DNA of 64,000 bases from Caulobacter sp. UNC279MFTsu5.1 (GTDB lineage Bacteria; Pseudomonadota; Alphaproteobacteria; Caulobacterales; Caulobacteraceae). The position numbers and the translations under genes are program-made. Under the pieces are notes generated by a model. It was not told the DNA's origin. It searched no databases and saw only the letters and a list, made by a program, of their open reading frames with translations. Location of the stretch: positions 1 through 64,000 of the forward strand of contig NZ_FORN01000009.1 of assembly GCF_900114015.1 (NCBI RefSeq). The letters run 5' to 3'. Shown here piece after piece: positions 1-8,466 of this stretch (position 1 is its first letter; the number at the start of each line of letters is the position of its first letter).

Positions 1-519
1 CGCGGAGCGCCGGACGACGTCCGGAGTTCTTTGATAAATACCGTTTCGACGAAGCCAACGCTCCGCGCGGTCGTTTTCCGCCAGCGTCCGGTGGGCAGCC
101 CTGTTGAGGCTTAGCCGGACCCGGTCTCGATCCCTTTCGGGAGAAACCGGACGCCGGGGGCGCGGGCCTATGGGCAATTCACGCGCTTTGTCCCCGTTCG
201 ACGCCGACGGCGGGCGGGCTTCCCAACGATGGAAGGCCCCGGACACGCTGGAGTAACCCCCTCCAGCCCAGTCCCGCTCGATCGCCCCCCGCCGCCGCAT
301 CGGTCGCTGGCCATGCGCCCTTTCCCCGCGACGAGGTGAGACCAGGATACGGCCGGTCTGGAAGGGTGGGGACCAAATCGGGTCGAGAAAATTCAGGGCG
401 TTGAAATCGCGGGGGTTTGTTGGCTGAACGCCGAGGATAAGGCCCCCATGATCCTTCTCCCCTTGTGGGAGAAGGTGGCGGGGCTTGCCAACCCACGATG
501 TTCCCGTATTGTTCTCGTC
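1..519. other. Non-coding, structured left edge
   Basis: I see no convincing protein-coding gene here. The first 67 bases can fold: CGCGGAGCG at 1-9 is complementary to CGCTCCGCG at 59-67, and inside lies the hairpin CCGGACG/CGTCCGG at 10-24. This could be part of a structured RNA or an intergenic repeat whose other half lies outside the window. It does not match the tmRNA, RNase P, SRP or 5S rRNA signatures I know. Bases 453-482 carry one unit of the TTCTCCCC...GGGAGAAGG palindromic repeat that recurs at 863-1099, just ahead of the next gene. Confidence 0.4.
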
Positions 520-861
520 ATGGTCGATCGCGCCCGACAACTCGCCTTCGCGCGGCGCCTGCGCCGCGCGCCGCCCGCCACGGAGCGCCTGCTGTGGGCG
601 CTGCTCCGTGATCGGCGCCTGGAGGGCCTGAAGTTTCGCCGCCAGGTCCCGCTCGGCCGCTACGTCGCCGACTTCCTGTGCCCGCGCCACCGGTTGATCG
701 TCGAGGCCGACGGGCCGCACCACGAGGACAGCCTTCACGACGTGACGCGGGACGCCTGGCTGCGCGGGCAAGGCTTCCGCGTGCTGCGGTTCGCCAACAG
801 CCGCATCCAGGCGGCGCCCGACGCCGTCCTGACCGAAATCCTGAGCGCCTGCGGCCGATGA
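520..861 (+). CDS. DUF559-type endonuclease-like protein
   Basis: This 113-residue protein looks like the DUF559 family, small proteins with a very-short-patch-repair/restriction-endonuclease-like fold whose role is mostly unproven. Visible family features are the N-terminal ARRLRRAPPATERLLWALLRD helix region, the segment LKFRRQVPLGRYVADF, the acidic LIVEADGPHH that supplies the nuclease-like active-site acid, and the C-terminal GFRVLRFAN strand. I chose the ATG at 520 because upstream in-frame codons run through a palindromic repeat. It stands alone, between two repeat clusters. Family assignment is fairly secure; nuclease activity is inferred from the fold only. Confidence 0.8.
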   Translation: MVDRARQLAFARRLRRAPPATERLLWALLRDRRLEGLKFRRQVPLGRYVADFLCPRHRLIVEADGPHHEDSLHDVTRDAWLRGQGFRVLRFANSRIQAAPDAVLTEILSACGR

Positions 862-862
862 A

Positions 863-1099
863 CCCTTCTCCCCTTGCGGGAGAAGGTGGCGGCGCAGCCG
901 CCGGATGAGGGGTCTCTCAAACCTCGACCGCCCCGCCCGGCCGTTCCGCCGTGCGCGGCCGACCTCGCCGTCGACCCCTCACCCGACGGTCCTCCGGACC
1001 GCCACCCTCTCCCGCAAGGGGAGAGGGAAAGGCGCGCGACACACCTTCTCCCCTCGCGGGAGAAGGTGTCGGCGAAGCTGACGGATGAGGGGTTTCTCA
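863..1099. repeat. Cluster of palindromic TTCTCCCC/GGGAGAAGG repeats
   Basis: Three units lie here: 863-918 and 1044-1099 in one orientation, and 973-1027 inverted. Each begins with a short hairpin (TTCTCCCC-TTGC-GGGAGAAGG or similar) followed by a GATGAGGGGT motif about 25 bases later. A fourth partial unit is at 453-482. They behave like REP/BIME-type intergenic repeats. No gene is visible between 862 and 1308. Confidence 0.8.
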
Positions 1100-1113
1100 G
1101 AGGTGGCGGTTGC

Positions 1114-1165
1114 CCCTTCCTCGCGAAGGGGAGCCAGCCTTTCATCTCACGGCGAGACGGTCGCC
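1114..1165 (+). repeat. 52-bp direct repeat, copy 1
   Basis: This segment recurs at 1908-1959 with a single visible mismatch. It begins CCCTTCCTCGCGAAGGGGAG and ends with ...GAGACGGTCGCC (GAGACGATCGCC in copy 2). The two copies bracket the 1309-1899 gene. Confidence 0.85.
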
Positions 1166-1255
1166 GGTCTGGACAGGCTGCTCAAGGACCGGCCGGAGGC
1201 CGGCCGCGACGCGGCGGCGCGGAGCGCCGTCCTTGACTGACCTGTCCAGACCGGC
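1163..1255. repeat. 93-bp imperfect palindrome
   Basis: The arms GCCGGTCTGGACAGG (1163-1177) and CCTGTCCAGACCGGC (1241-1255) are perfectly complementary. Inside them TCAAGGAC (1182-1189) pairs with GTCCTTGA (1229-1236), and the centre is a GC-rich CGGCCGG/CCGGCCG core. It could form a long cruciform or RNA hairpin. It abuts direct-repeat copy 1. It is not followed by a T tract, so it is not a classical terminator. Confidence 0.8.
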
Positions 1256-1308
1256 ACGCTATGCCTCCATGAGATGTAAGGACGGGTCCCCGTCCGACGG
1301 GGGCGGGC

Positions 1309-1899
1309 ATGTGGAAGCGGATGCGGGGCTGGTTTGGCGGCAAGCCGGCGCCGGAGGTCGAGACGGTGAAGACCTACGCCCTGCACGACCTCTATCCGGT
1401 GCTGATCCCCAAGGCGTTCGCCGCGACCGGATCCTGGATCGGGCCGGTGGAGGCGCTGGAGGTCGACGGGCTCGACCTGAGCTGGGGAGTCCGCGGCGCG
1501 GCGAATTGGCTGGACTATCTGAACCACGACATGGTCGCGTCCTGGGAAGGGCAGGGCGCCGACTGGCGGGCCGCCGCGACGGCGAACCTGGCGCGGATGG
1601 CGGCGACGCGGCCCTGGTCGGGCGAACTGCGGGACGACGATGGCCGGATGATCCTCGTCGTGTTCCTGCACGACGACGGGCTGGGGCCTTCGCGCCTGAT
1701 GATCCCGGGCCTGCTCGATGACGTCTTCCCGGACGGCTACGAGGTCGCGATCCCGGAACTCACCTGCGCCGTCGCGGTGGGACGGGTCGCCGGCGAGGAG
1801 GACCCGCGCGCCGAGCAGATGGTCCAGGGCTGCTTCGAACACGGCACCCATCCGGTGAGCCCGAGGCGGTATGCGCCGGAGGTGTTCTGGGGGCTGTAG
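1309..1899 (+). CDS. Conserved hypothetical protein
   Basis: I do not recognise this 196-residue protein. It has no signal peptide and no membrane segment. The middle contains a WGVRGAANWLDYLNHDM stretch, and the last third has a strand-rich FPDGYEVAIPELTCAVAVGR segment followed by an acidic GEEDPRAEQ helix. The composition suggests a soluble cytoplasmic protein. The ATG at 1309 is the first in frame; an in-frame ATG 12 bases later (1321) is a possible alternative. The gene sits alone between two nearly identical 52-bp direct repeats (1114-1165 and 1908-1959), so gene plus repeat could have duplicated or moved together. Confidence 0.6.
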   Translation: MWKRMRGWFGGKPAPEVETVKTYALHDLYPVLIPKAFAATGSWIGPVEALEVDGLDLSWGVRGAANWLDYLNHDMVASWEGQGADWRAAATANLARMAATRPWSGELRDDDGRMILVVFLHDDGLGPSRLMIPGLLDDVFPDGYEVAIPELTCAVAVGRVAGEEDPRAEQMVQGCFEHGTHPVSPRRYAPEVFWGL

Positions 1900-1907
1900 G
1901 GGTCTCT

Positions 1908-1959
1908 CCCTTCCTCGCGAAGGGGAGCCAGCCTTTCATCTCACGGCGAGACGATCGCC
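1908..1959 (+). repeat. 52-bp direct repeat, copy 2
   Basis: Second copy of the repeat at 1114-1165, with one mismatch seen near its end. It lies at the GC-rich to AT-rich boundary just before the 1972-3540 accessory segment. Confidence 0.85.
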
Positions 1960-1971
1960 AACGGTACGTAA

Positions 1972-2178
1972 CTAAAGTCGATTGCGCTTTAGGATCGACA
2001 GGACCTCTCCGACGTTTTCATCGTTAACTCGCGGATCGACGATGACGCCCATAGTCGTGCTGCAATAAGGACATGATGCGCTGAAGGCGCGGATGCGCAA
2101 AGTGCCGTCTGAAATATTCATATGTTCTAGACGTGCTTCCTCCACTCGCCTTTCGCATTTTGGGCATTTGCCTGCCAT
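1972..2178 (-). CDS. Small zinc-ribbon protein
   Basis: A 68-residue protein with two knuckles, CPKC near the N terminus (residues 5-8) and CPYC about 30 residues later, spaced as in a four-cysteine zinc ribbon. It has no signal peptide or membrane segment. I start it at the ATG at 2178, which has a GGGAGGGG Shine-Dalgarno sequence a few bases upstream; longer in-frame extensions give proline-rich nonsense. It is divergent from the two-gene pair beginning near 2256 and shares its lower GC content, so it may belong to the same acquired segment. Function is unknown; nucleic-acid or protein binding is typical of such ribbons. Confidence 0.65.
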   Translation of the reverse strand: MAGKCPKCERRVEEARLEHMNISDGTLRIRAFSASCPYCSTTMGVIVDPRVNDENVGEVLSILKRNRL

Positions 2179-2255
2179 GATACCCCTCCCGCTTCCAACA
2201 TTCTCAGCGAAGATTGCACGGAAAGGGTTTAGGTGCCAATCTACCTCCACCATGG

Positions 2256-3104
2256 ATGGCGGGGGCGGCCTTGGCGGACAAGTTCCAACTTTTCCGGATT
2301 TCACTTCTACAGCGCGCGCAGATCGATGCGTTTGAGAATCCGAGGCTCACTAGGGAGGAGTTCCTACGTGAGGTTTTCTCTGAAAATTGGGAGTTTCCTC
2401 ATTACGGCAGTCGATTTCACTATCGACCGGACCCAAGCCACTCTGCCCGCGAAGTTCTAATGGGTAGACTTGGAAGGCGAGTCCTAACCGAGGAGAACTC
2501 GCCGCCGGAAATGGGCTTGGAAGAAGTAATCCATGAGGCGTGGAAAGCCTGTTTGATTGTGGTTGACCCGACTGATCATGTCGACGGGCAGAAGGCTTCG
2601 GTCGAAGTTTTCAAGGAAATAGGCGGGCCTATCGCACTCATATCGGCGTTGGCTCGGTGTGTGAACCAGCAGCGTCCTCACGCGCCCTTTGTGATGGACG
2701 TTCAACCTATTTTCGATGCTGCCACATTTTGGGAGTTTGCTCGGCAAAATCAGGGGCAAGTGACGTCAATTACCTTTGATTTTGTGACGCCAAATGGTCT
2801 CTGGAGTGTCGATGAAGAAATGCGCGACGAGTTGATCGAGCTTAGGAAGGCTATCAAAACGCAATCTGTATCGACGACATTCAAAAGTTCAGAGGGTTTG
2901 GATACGGACGCCAAGCAAATCAAGGATGCCGTGGATTATGCGGAAACAGGAAGTGGAAAGATAAGGGCGAGAGCTAGGCGTGACAAAACTTTTAACTCGA
3001 CCGAGAAGCCAAAAATCGTTACCTTGAGCGAGGATCGGCAGGCTCGCGAAAGTCTCCTGGACCGTGCTGCGGCGAAATGGAAGAAGATCTTGGGACGTGA
3101 ATAA
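2256..3104 (+). CDS. Unknown protein of AT-richer accessory pair (DUF4747-like?)
   Basis: A soluble protein of about 282 residues. It opens with an LFRISLLQRAQ strand, has a mixed alpha/beta middle with DVQPIFDAATFWEFA, then SITFDFVTPNGLW and a lysine-rich C-terminal half that includes GLDTDAKQIKDAVDYAETGSGKIRARAR. The strand order and the TPN motif remind me of DUF4747-type proteins, but that is a weak resemblance. Start is uncertain: ATG 2256 is used here, and TTG 2271 has a better purine-rich leader. GC and third-position GC are clearly below neighbours such as uvrB. The stop overlaps the start of the next gene by eight bases, indicating co-translation with a membrane protein. Confidence 0.6.
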   Translation: MAGAALADKFQLFRISLLQRAQIDAFENPRLTREEFLREVFSENWEFPHYGSRFHYRPDPSHSAREVLMGRLGRRVLTEENSPPEMGLEEVIHEAWKACLIVVDPTDHVDGQKASVEVFKEIGGPIALISALARCVNQQRPHAPFVMDVQPIFDAATFWEFARQNQGQVTSITFDFVTPNGLWSVDEEMRDELIELRKAIKTQSVSTTFKSSEGLDTDAKQIKDAVDYAETGSGKIRARARRDKTFNSTEKPKIVTLSEDRQARESLLDRAAAKWKKILGRE

Positions 3105-3540
3105 GACGATCGCATCCTGCAGTCTGATTGTCTGGGTGGGGCTGTGGTTCCTGTTGGTGGCTGCAGCTCCCTGGTCTATTAGTGACTCAAACTCGTTCTT
3201 AAAGGGATTTGTAAATCAAGAGTTTTTGAGTTTTATGGGTGTAGTTGTAACTATAACCCTTGCTTCGGTTGCAAACCTATATCTCGCCCTAAATGGGTTG
3301 GAGGATCGCGTAGATAGGCCGATTTTCATAAAAACGAAGAGTCATATACGCCACTCCGCATATATGCTCATTGCAATGCTGGTGTGTTCGTTGGTTTTGG
3401 TAGTTCTGAAGCCTTTGATTGTCTGTGGTGAGCGCAGTGCAGCATTTGTAAACGGTGCCTCTATTACCGTCGTTTGGATCAGTATTCTGATTTTGATCGA
3501 TCTCACAAAAGCAGCTTTCAATCTGGACCCGCGAGTCTGA
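3097..3540 (+). CDS. Small multi-pass membrane protein
   Basis: A 147-residue protein with about four hydrophobic segments: residues 5-25 (ASCSLIVWVGLWFLLVAAA), a second around 45-65 (FMGVVVTITLASVANLYLAL), a third near 88-108 (YMLIAMLVCSLVLVVLKPLI), and a fourth near 118-138 (ITVVWISILILIDLTKAAF). I chose the GTG at 3097, which lies inside the end of the upstream gene, because this trims a charged nonsense leader and gives translational coupling. AT-rich codons match the upstream gene, not the surrounding genome. The pairing of a soluble protein with a coupled small membrane protein resembles abortive-infection or toxin cassettes; this is an inference from architecture only. Confidence 0.65.
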   Translation: MNKTIASCSLIVWVGLWFLLVAAAPWSISDSNSFLKGFVNQEFLSFMGVVVTITLASVANLYLALNGLEDRVDRPIFIKTKSHIRHSAYMLIAMLVCSLVLVVLKPLIVCGERSAAFVNGASITVVWISILILIDLTKAAFNLDPRV

Positions 3541-3598
3541 ATTCCCTTCCGGTGATAAGGTCAAGCAAGCTGCTATCGTCGTCGTCCTCAAGTAGCCC

Positions 3599-5875
3599 CT
3601 ACAACCGCCCCTTCCGAAACGCCTCCGCCTGCTCCGCCCGCAACTCCTTGCGAACGCGAGCGGGCATCGCCTTGTCCACCGCCTCGCCCGGGGGCGTCAG
3701 GGCTTCGTTGGCGAATTCCAGGTCCATCAGCTTCATGCGCTTGATCTCGTCGCGCAGGCGGGCGGCGGTCTCGAATTCCAGGTTGGCGGCGGCCTCGCGC
3801 ATGCGGGCCTCCAGGTCCTTCAGCGCGGCCTTGAAGTTGTCGCCGCTGAACGGCTTGGCGTCCTTGCCCTCGCCGATCCCGCCGATCGGCACCAGCACGC
3901 GGTCGCCGCGCTCGTAGGGGCTGTCGAGGATGTCCTTGATGTCGCGCTTGACGCTCTCGGGCGTGATGCCGTGCTCGAGATTGTAGGCGTGCTGCTTCTC
4001 GCGGCGGCGGGCGGTCTCCTCCATGGCCCGCTCCATGCTGCCGGTCACCCGGTCGGCGTAGAGGATGACCTTGCCGTCGACGTTGCGGGCGGCGCGGCCG
4101 ATGGTCTGGATCAGGGAGGTCTCCGAGCGCAGGAAGCCTTCCTTGTCGGCGTCGAGGATGGCGACCAGGCCGCATTCGGGGATGTCCAGGCCCTCGCGCA
4201 GCAGGTTGATGCCCACCAGCACGTCGAACTGGCCCAGGCGCAGGTCGCGGATGATCTCGATCCGCTCCATGGTGTCGACGTCGCTGTGCATGTAGCGCAC
4301 GGCGATCCCCTGCTCGTTCAGGTATTCGGTCAGGTCCTCGGCCATCTTCTTGGTCAGGACGGTGACCAGGGTGCGGTAGCCCTTGGCCTTGGTCTGGCGG
4401 ATCTCGTCGACCACGTCGTCGACCTGGCTGGCCCCGTCCTTGGAGACCGGGCGGACCTCGACCGGCGGGTCGATCAGGCCGGTGGGGCGGATCACCTGCT
4501 CGGCGAACACGCCGCCGGCCCGCTCCAGCTCCCACTTGGCCGGGGTGGCGCTGACGTGGATCGACTGCGGCCGCATGGCGTCCCACTCCTCGAACTTGAG
4601 CGGGCGGTTGTCGAGCGCCGAGGGCAGGCGGAAGCCGTACTCGGCCAGGGTCCATTTGCGGTTGCGGTCGCCCTTGTACATGGCGCCGATCTGCGGGACG
4701 GTCTGGTGGCTCTCGTCGGTGAACAGCAGGGCGTTGTCGGGGATGTATTCGAAGAAGGTCGGCGGCGGCTCGCCGGTCTTCCGGCCCGACAGGTAGCGGC
4801 TGTAGTTCTCGATGCCGGCGCACGAGCCGGTGGTCTCGATCATCTCCAGGTCGAAGGTGGTGCGCTGCTCCAGGCGCTGGGCCTCCAGCAGCTTGCCGTT
4901 GGCGGTCAGCCATTCCAGGCGCTCCTTCAGCTCCTCGCGGATGCTGACGATGGCCTGGCGCAGGGTGGGGCGCGGGGTGACGTGGTGGCTGTTGGCGTAG
5001 ACCTTGATCATCTCCAGGTCGCCGGTCTTCTTGCCGGTCAGCGGGTCGAACTCGTTGATCGCCTCGACCTCGTCGCCGAACAGGCTGACGCGCCAGGCGC
5101 GGTCCTCGTAGTGGGCGGGGAAGATCTCGATGGTGTCGCCGCGGCGGCGGAACGTGCCGCGCTCGAAGGCGGCGTCGTTGCGCTTGTACTGCTGGGCGAC
5201 CAGGTCGGCCATCATCTGCTTTTCGTTGATGGTCTGGCCGACCTCCAGGGTGAAGGTCATGGCCGTGTAGGTCTCGACCGAGCCGATGCCGTAGATGCAG
5301 CTGACCGAGGCGACCACGATCACGTCGTCGCGCTCCAGGATCGCCCGGGTCGCCGAGTGGCGCATGCGGTCGATCTGCTCGTTGATCGAGCTGTCCTTCT
5401 CTATGTAGGTGTCGGTGCGCGGGACGTAGGCTTCGGGCTGGTAGTAGTCGTAATAGCTGACGAAGTACTCGACCGCGTTGTCGGGGAAGAAGCTCTTCAT
5501 CTCGCTGTAGAGCTGGGCGGCCAGGGTCTTGTTGGGGGCCAGGATCAGGGCCGGGCGCTGGGTGGCCTCGATGACCTTGGCCATGGTGAAGGTCTTGCCC
5601 GAGCCGGTGACGCCCAGCAGCACCTGGTCGTTCTCGCGGTTGTTCAGGCCCTCGACCAGCTCGGCGATGGCGGTCGGCTGGTCGCCGGCCGGCTGGTAGT
5701 CGGAGACCAGCTTGAACTTCCTGCCGCCCTCGGACTTCTCCGGCCGCGCGGGGCGGTGCGGCTGCCACAGGGCCGGGGTCGGCGCCCCCAGCTCGCCGTC
5801 CAGGGCGACGTCATGGATGAACTTGGCGGAGACGTCGGAGACGCCGCCGGCATCGGTCTCTTGGGATCGGGCCAT
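3599..5875 (-). CDS. uvrB: Excinuclease ABC subunit B
   Basis: UvrB is the DNA-damage-verifying helicase of nucleotide excision repair: it is loaded by UvrA2 and recruits UvrC. The 758-residue product has Walker A GVTGSGKT (about 88-95), the beta-hairpin region with the [12 protein letters not shown] signature used to clamp DNA, helicase motifs through GRAARN, and a C-terminal UVR domain ([15 protein letters not shown]) that contacts UvrC. Compared with the enterobacterial enzyme it has roughly 50 extra N-terminal residues before [17 protein letters not shown]; the ATG at 5875 keeps this extension, which is common in Caulobacterales. It is divergent from the exported-protein gene at 6013. No GTTC-N7-GTTC SOS box is apparent upstream, but a 23-bp palindrome lies there. 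Confidence 0.97.
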   Translation of the reverse strand: MARSQETDAGGVSDVSAKFIHDVALDGELGAPTPALWQPHRPARPEKSEGGRKFKLVSDYQPAGDQPTAIAELVEGLNNRENDQVLLGVTGSGKTFTMAKVIEATQRPALILAPNKTLAAQLYSEMKSFFPDNAVEYFVSYYDYYQPEAYVPRTDTYIEKDSSINEQIDRMRHSATRAILERDDVIVVASVSCIYGIGSVETYTAMTFTLEVGQTINEKQMMADLVAQQYKRNDAAFERGTFRRRGDTIEIFPAHYEDRAWRVSLFGDEVEAINEFDPLTGKKTGDLEMIKVYANSHHVTPRPTLRQAIVSIREELKERLEWLTANGKLLEAQRLEQRTTFDLEMIETTGSCAGIENYSRYLSGRKTGEPPPTFFEYIPDNALLFTDESHQTVPQIGAMYKGDRNRKWTLAEYGFRLPSALDNRPLKFEEWDAMRPQSIHVSATPAKWELERAGGVFAEQVIRPTGLIDPPVEVRPVSKDGASQVDDVVDEIRQTKAKGYRTLVTVLTKKMAEDLTEYLNEQGIAVRYMHSDVDTMERIEIIRDLRLGQFDVLVGINLLREGLDIPECGLVAILDADKEGFLRSETSLIQTIGRAARNVDGKVILYADRVTGSMERAMEETARRREKQHAYNLEHGITPESVKRDIKDILDSPYERGDRVLVPIGGIGEGKDAKPFSGDNFKAALKDLEARMREAAANLEFETAARLRDEIKRMKLMDLEFANEALTPPGEAVDKAMPARVRKELRAEQAEAFRKGRL

Positions 5876-5916
5876 GGGTGGAAGGTAGGACCGCGCGGCC
5901 GGGAAGGCTAGGGGGC

Positions 5917-5939
5917 CTGCTGACAGGGACTGTCAGCAG
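5917..5939. promoter_or_regulatory. Perfect 10-bp-arm palindrome in divergent intergenic region
   Basis: Arms CTGCTGACAG (5917-5926) and CTGTCAGCAG (5930-5939) flank a three-base GGA spacer, between uvrB (starts 5875, leftward) and the exported-protein gene (starts 6013, rightward). Since both genes read away from it, a terminator role is unlikely. An operator for a dimeric regulator, or a hairpin in the uvrB leader, is more plausible. Confidence 0.5.
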
Positions 5940-6012
5940 CTGGCGGCAGGTGGCGGCATTGCATTTCACGGTCAAGGTTGCAATCTAGCCGCGACAACCA
6001 CGGGGGGTGGCG

Positions 6013-7422
6013 ATGGTGGATGCGAAGCGCGGGGGGCTGGGTCTCCTGCTGGCGATCGGCCTGGGGGCGACGGCGACGGCGACGGCGGGGGCGGGGGCGG
6101 CCTCGGCCCAGAGCCCGGAGATGCGACTGCTGCGCGAGCCGGTCTATGGCGAGCTGCGCGACGTCCTGGGCGCGGTCCTGCCGGTGGCGACGCCCAATCC
6201 GAAATGCCCCCGGCCGGCCCAGCTGCCGGACGGCGCCTGCCTGGACCAGGCGCTGGCCGGGATGAAGGCCCGGGGCGCCACGGTCGGCCGGGTCCTGACC
6301 GCGCCGGGCGCCGGCAATGGGGCGGGGACGGTGATCTCCGGCCCCATCGGCCAGGCCTACCGCCTCTATGACGTGTCGCTGGGCGGCGGCGCGCCGGTCG
6401 TCAGGCCGGTGACCCTGCCCAGCTCGACGGTGCGGGTCCCGCGCGACTGCTTCGCCACCGGCCGCGGGGTCGACTACCGGCTCGACGTCCGCGACGGCCA
6501 GCTGGTGGCGCGCGAGGTCCAGACGGTCAGCTGCGGCGGGCCGGTCCCGCCGATCGGCTATGGCGGACCGCGCCGGCCGCCGATCGGGCCGAACGAGCCG
6601 GGCGAGCGCTGGCCGGCCACCGCCACGGTCGAGGTGCTGGGCCTGCCCCGGCAGTTGGCCGCGCCGCGTCCGGACTGCGCGCCCGACGCGGTCCTGCGCG
6701 ACGGCGTCTGCTTCGCGGCCGGCGTCGCGGTGCTGGCCGCCCGGCCCGACCTCAAGGAGCTGGACGTGATCGGCGCCAAGCGGCCGGTCGCGCCCGGCGT
6801 GGTGCTGACGGCCCGGGAGACCGAGCAATATGTGCTCAAGCGGACCCGCAAGGGCTTCAAGGCCGACAAGCGCTGGTTCGACAAGTCCAGCCTCGCCGCC
6901 CCGGCCGGCTGCGGCCTGACCAGCCCCGTCGACTTCGAGGTCGCGCCCGGCGACCAGGTGCGCGAGCGGGCCCTGGCCGGCTGCGGCGCGCCGCCCGCGC
7001 CTGCGCCCGTGGCGACCTACGAGGCCTATGGCGCGGTGATGCCGGTGGTCATGGGCAACCGCCCCGGCTGCGCCGAGCGGGGCGAGCAGCTGCTGGGCGA
7101 CGCCTGCTTCACCGACGTGATCGGCTGGATGAGGGCCCGCAAGATCCCCAAGGCCGAGGCCCTGGTGCTGGACGGGTTCTACCGCCCGGGCGCGCGGGTC
7201 TATGGCGGCGGCCCGATCCGCTCTTCGTACGCCACGGTCTGGGTCAATCCGGACGGAACCTACAAGGCCGACCGCAAGCACAGCTATTCGGCCGACATCC
7301 GCTCGGGCGGCTGTTCGAACGTCACCGACGCGGGCGGGGAGGCCAGCGGCGTGATGCTGATCCGCGCCGACGGCGGGGTGATGGCCCGGGCCTACCAGTG
7401 GGTGGCGTGCCCGGTGCGGTAG
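6013..7422 (+). CDS. Exported cysteine-rich hypothetical protein
   Basis: A 469-residue protein with a clear Sec signal peptide (charged VDAKR, hydrophobic LGLLLAIGLGATATATAGAGA, cleavage near ASA-QS). The mature part has about a dozen cysteines, several in CLDQAL, GCGLTSP and GDACF contexts. Two similar stretches follow the pattern PRPDCAPDAVLRDGVCFAAG... and NRPGCAERGEQLLGDACF..., suggesting an internally repeated disulfide-bonded domain. I start at ATG 6013; a GTG six bases upstream is in frame, with a GGGGGG run just before it. I cannot assign a function. Periplasmic or surface location is inferred from the signal peptide. Divergent from uvrB. Confidence 0.65.
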   Translation: MVDAKRGGLGLLLAIGLGATATATAGAGAASAQSPEMRLLREPVYGELRDVLGAVLPVATPNPKCPRPAQLPDGACLDQALAGMKARGATVGRVLTAPGAGNGAGTVISGPIGQAYRLYDVSLGGGAPVVRPVTLPSSTVRVPRDCFATGRGVDYRLDVRDGQLVAREVQTVSCGGPVPPIGYGGPRRPPIGPNEPGERWPATATVEVLGLPRQLAAPRPDCAPDAVLRDGVCFAAGVAVLAARPDLKELDVIGAKRPVAPGVVLTARETEQYVLKRTRKGFKADKRWFDKSSLAAPAGCGLTSPVDFEVAPGDQVRERALAGCGAPPAPAPVATYEAYGAVMPVVMGNRPGCAERGEQLLGDACFTDVIGWMRARKIPKAEALVLDGFYRPGARVYGGGPIRSSYATVWVNPDGTYKADRKHSYSADIRSGGCSNVTDAGGEASGVMLIRADGGVMARAYQWVACPVR

Positions 7423-7455
7423 GGGGCGTTGGCATATGGGCTCACCGCCAAGAAA

Positions 7456-7569
7456 GTTGTCATCCCGGACAAGCCCGGCGAAGCCGGGCGCAGATCCGGG
7501 ACCGCCGCAAGCGCGGAGTTCACGCCCCGGTCCCGGATCTTCGCGCTGCGCGCTCGTCCGGGATGACAG
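7456..7569. repeat. GTCATCCCGG-family inverted repeat, copy 1
   Basis: Begins GTTGTCATCCCGGACAAGC and ends with the complementary GTCCGGGATGACAGC. The same framework is seen at 15481-15592 and 36415-36527, always in intergenic DNA. It would give a long hairpin in RNA. It accounts for most of the 270 bases between 7422 and 7693. Confidence 0.8.
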
Positions 7570-7692
7570 CTATTTTGGGGCATATGCGATCCCTAGGTGC
7601 GGTAGGGGAGCGCTGGCCCTAGGCTGAGCCGAGCAGTGTCTTCGAAGGGGACGACGTGTCTGCTATGGGTTCACGACCCAGGGAGAGCGGCG

Positions 7693-8205
7693 ATGAAGAC
7701 TATGGCTAGGACCTTCACGATCGGCGCGACGTCGTTGCTGATCGCCGTCTCGTCGGGCTTCGCCGCCGCTTCCGCCCAGGCGAGCGCCCCAGCGGCCGAT
7801 CCGTCCGGTTTCGCCAGCGGCGCGGAGGTCCAGGCCCAGGTGCGCGAGATGCTGGCCGCGATGAAGCCCGATCAGGGGTTCATGTGGCGGCCCCTGGTCC
7901 GCGACGGCGCGACCGTGGCGGCGATCGAAATCTGGAAGAAGCCGGGCCGCCCCGCGGTCCACCCCGCCGAGGCGGAATACGCCATCGTGCTGGAGGGCTC
8001 CGGCACGCTGGTTTCGGGCGGGACCATGGCCGACGCCAAGGTCAGCAACGCCAATCTGATCGAGGGCAGCCAGATCGAGGGCGGCGCGACACGGCCGCTC
8101 GGCCCGGGCGACGTCATCCTGATTCCGGCCGGCGCGCCGCACTGGTTCGGGATCACCGGCGACCGGCTGGTCCTGCTGGGAATCAAGTTGCCCGGCGCGA
8201 AATGA
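7693..8205 (+). CDS. Exported cupin-domain protein
   Basis: A 170-residue protein with a signal peptide (MKTMARTFTIGATSLLIAV..., cleavage near ASAQA) followed by a single cupin barrel. Cupin motif 1 is seen as RPAVHPAEAEYAIVLEGSGTL and motif 2 as GPGDVILIPAGAPHWF. The histidines and glutamate needed for a metal site are present (H and E in HPAEAEY, H in PHWF). Substrate is unknown; such periplasmic cupins are often annotated as sugar- or small-acid-binding. The ATG at 7693 has GGGAGAGCGG upstream, and further in-frame upstream codons precede the signal peptide without sense. Confidence 0.8.
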   Translation: MKTMARTFTIGATSLLIAVSSGFAAASAQASAPAADPSGFASGAEVQAQVREMLAAMKPDQGFMWRPLVRDGATVAAIEIWKKPGRPAVHPAEAEYAIVLEGSGTLVSGGTMADAKVSNANLIEGSQIEGGATRPLGPGDVILIPAGAPHWFGITGDRLVLLGIKLPGAK

Positions 8206-8466
8206 CCGATCCGGCGGGAGCCGCCGTCGGCGGCCGCGCCAGATCCGGCCTTGACCGCGGCTGCCCGCTGGCCAGGTGCGTCCTGATCGCTATCGATCCG
8301 TTGCGGGCATTCAGCAGGTCCGCTTGAGGGCTCCGCGGGCCAACTCGCCCTCCGCCTCTGAAAGCCCGGTCGCGGAACATCCGCACGTGGGCCACGGGCG
8401 CGTCGCTGATGATCTAGCTGGTGATAGGGTCCTTGGCGGGCATCGCGCCATTACGAGCACCAAGGT

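Noticed and set aside
863..1099. Repeated hairpins resembling a CRISPR array
   Set aside because: The units are in both orientations with unequal spacing and are each palindromic, unlike CRISPR repeats; no cas genes are near.
3588..5911. Long open frames on both strands across uvrB
   Set aside because: They are byproducts of high GC and have low-complexity Arg/Pro/Gly or Val/Asp composition; only the UvrB frame has family motifs.
5876..6012. LexA SOS box before uvrB
   Set aside because: No GTTC-N7-GTTC or GAAC-N7-GAAC motif could be found in the intergenic region.
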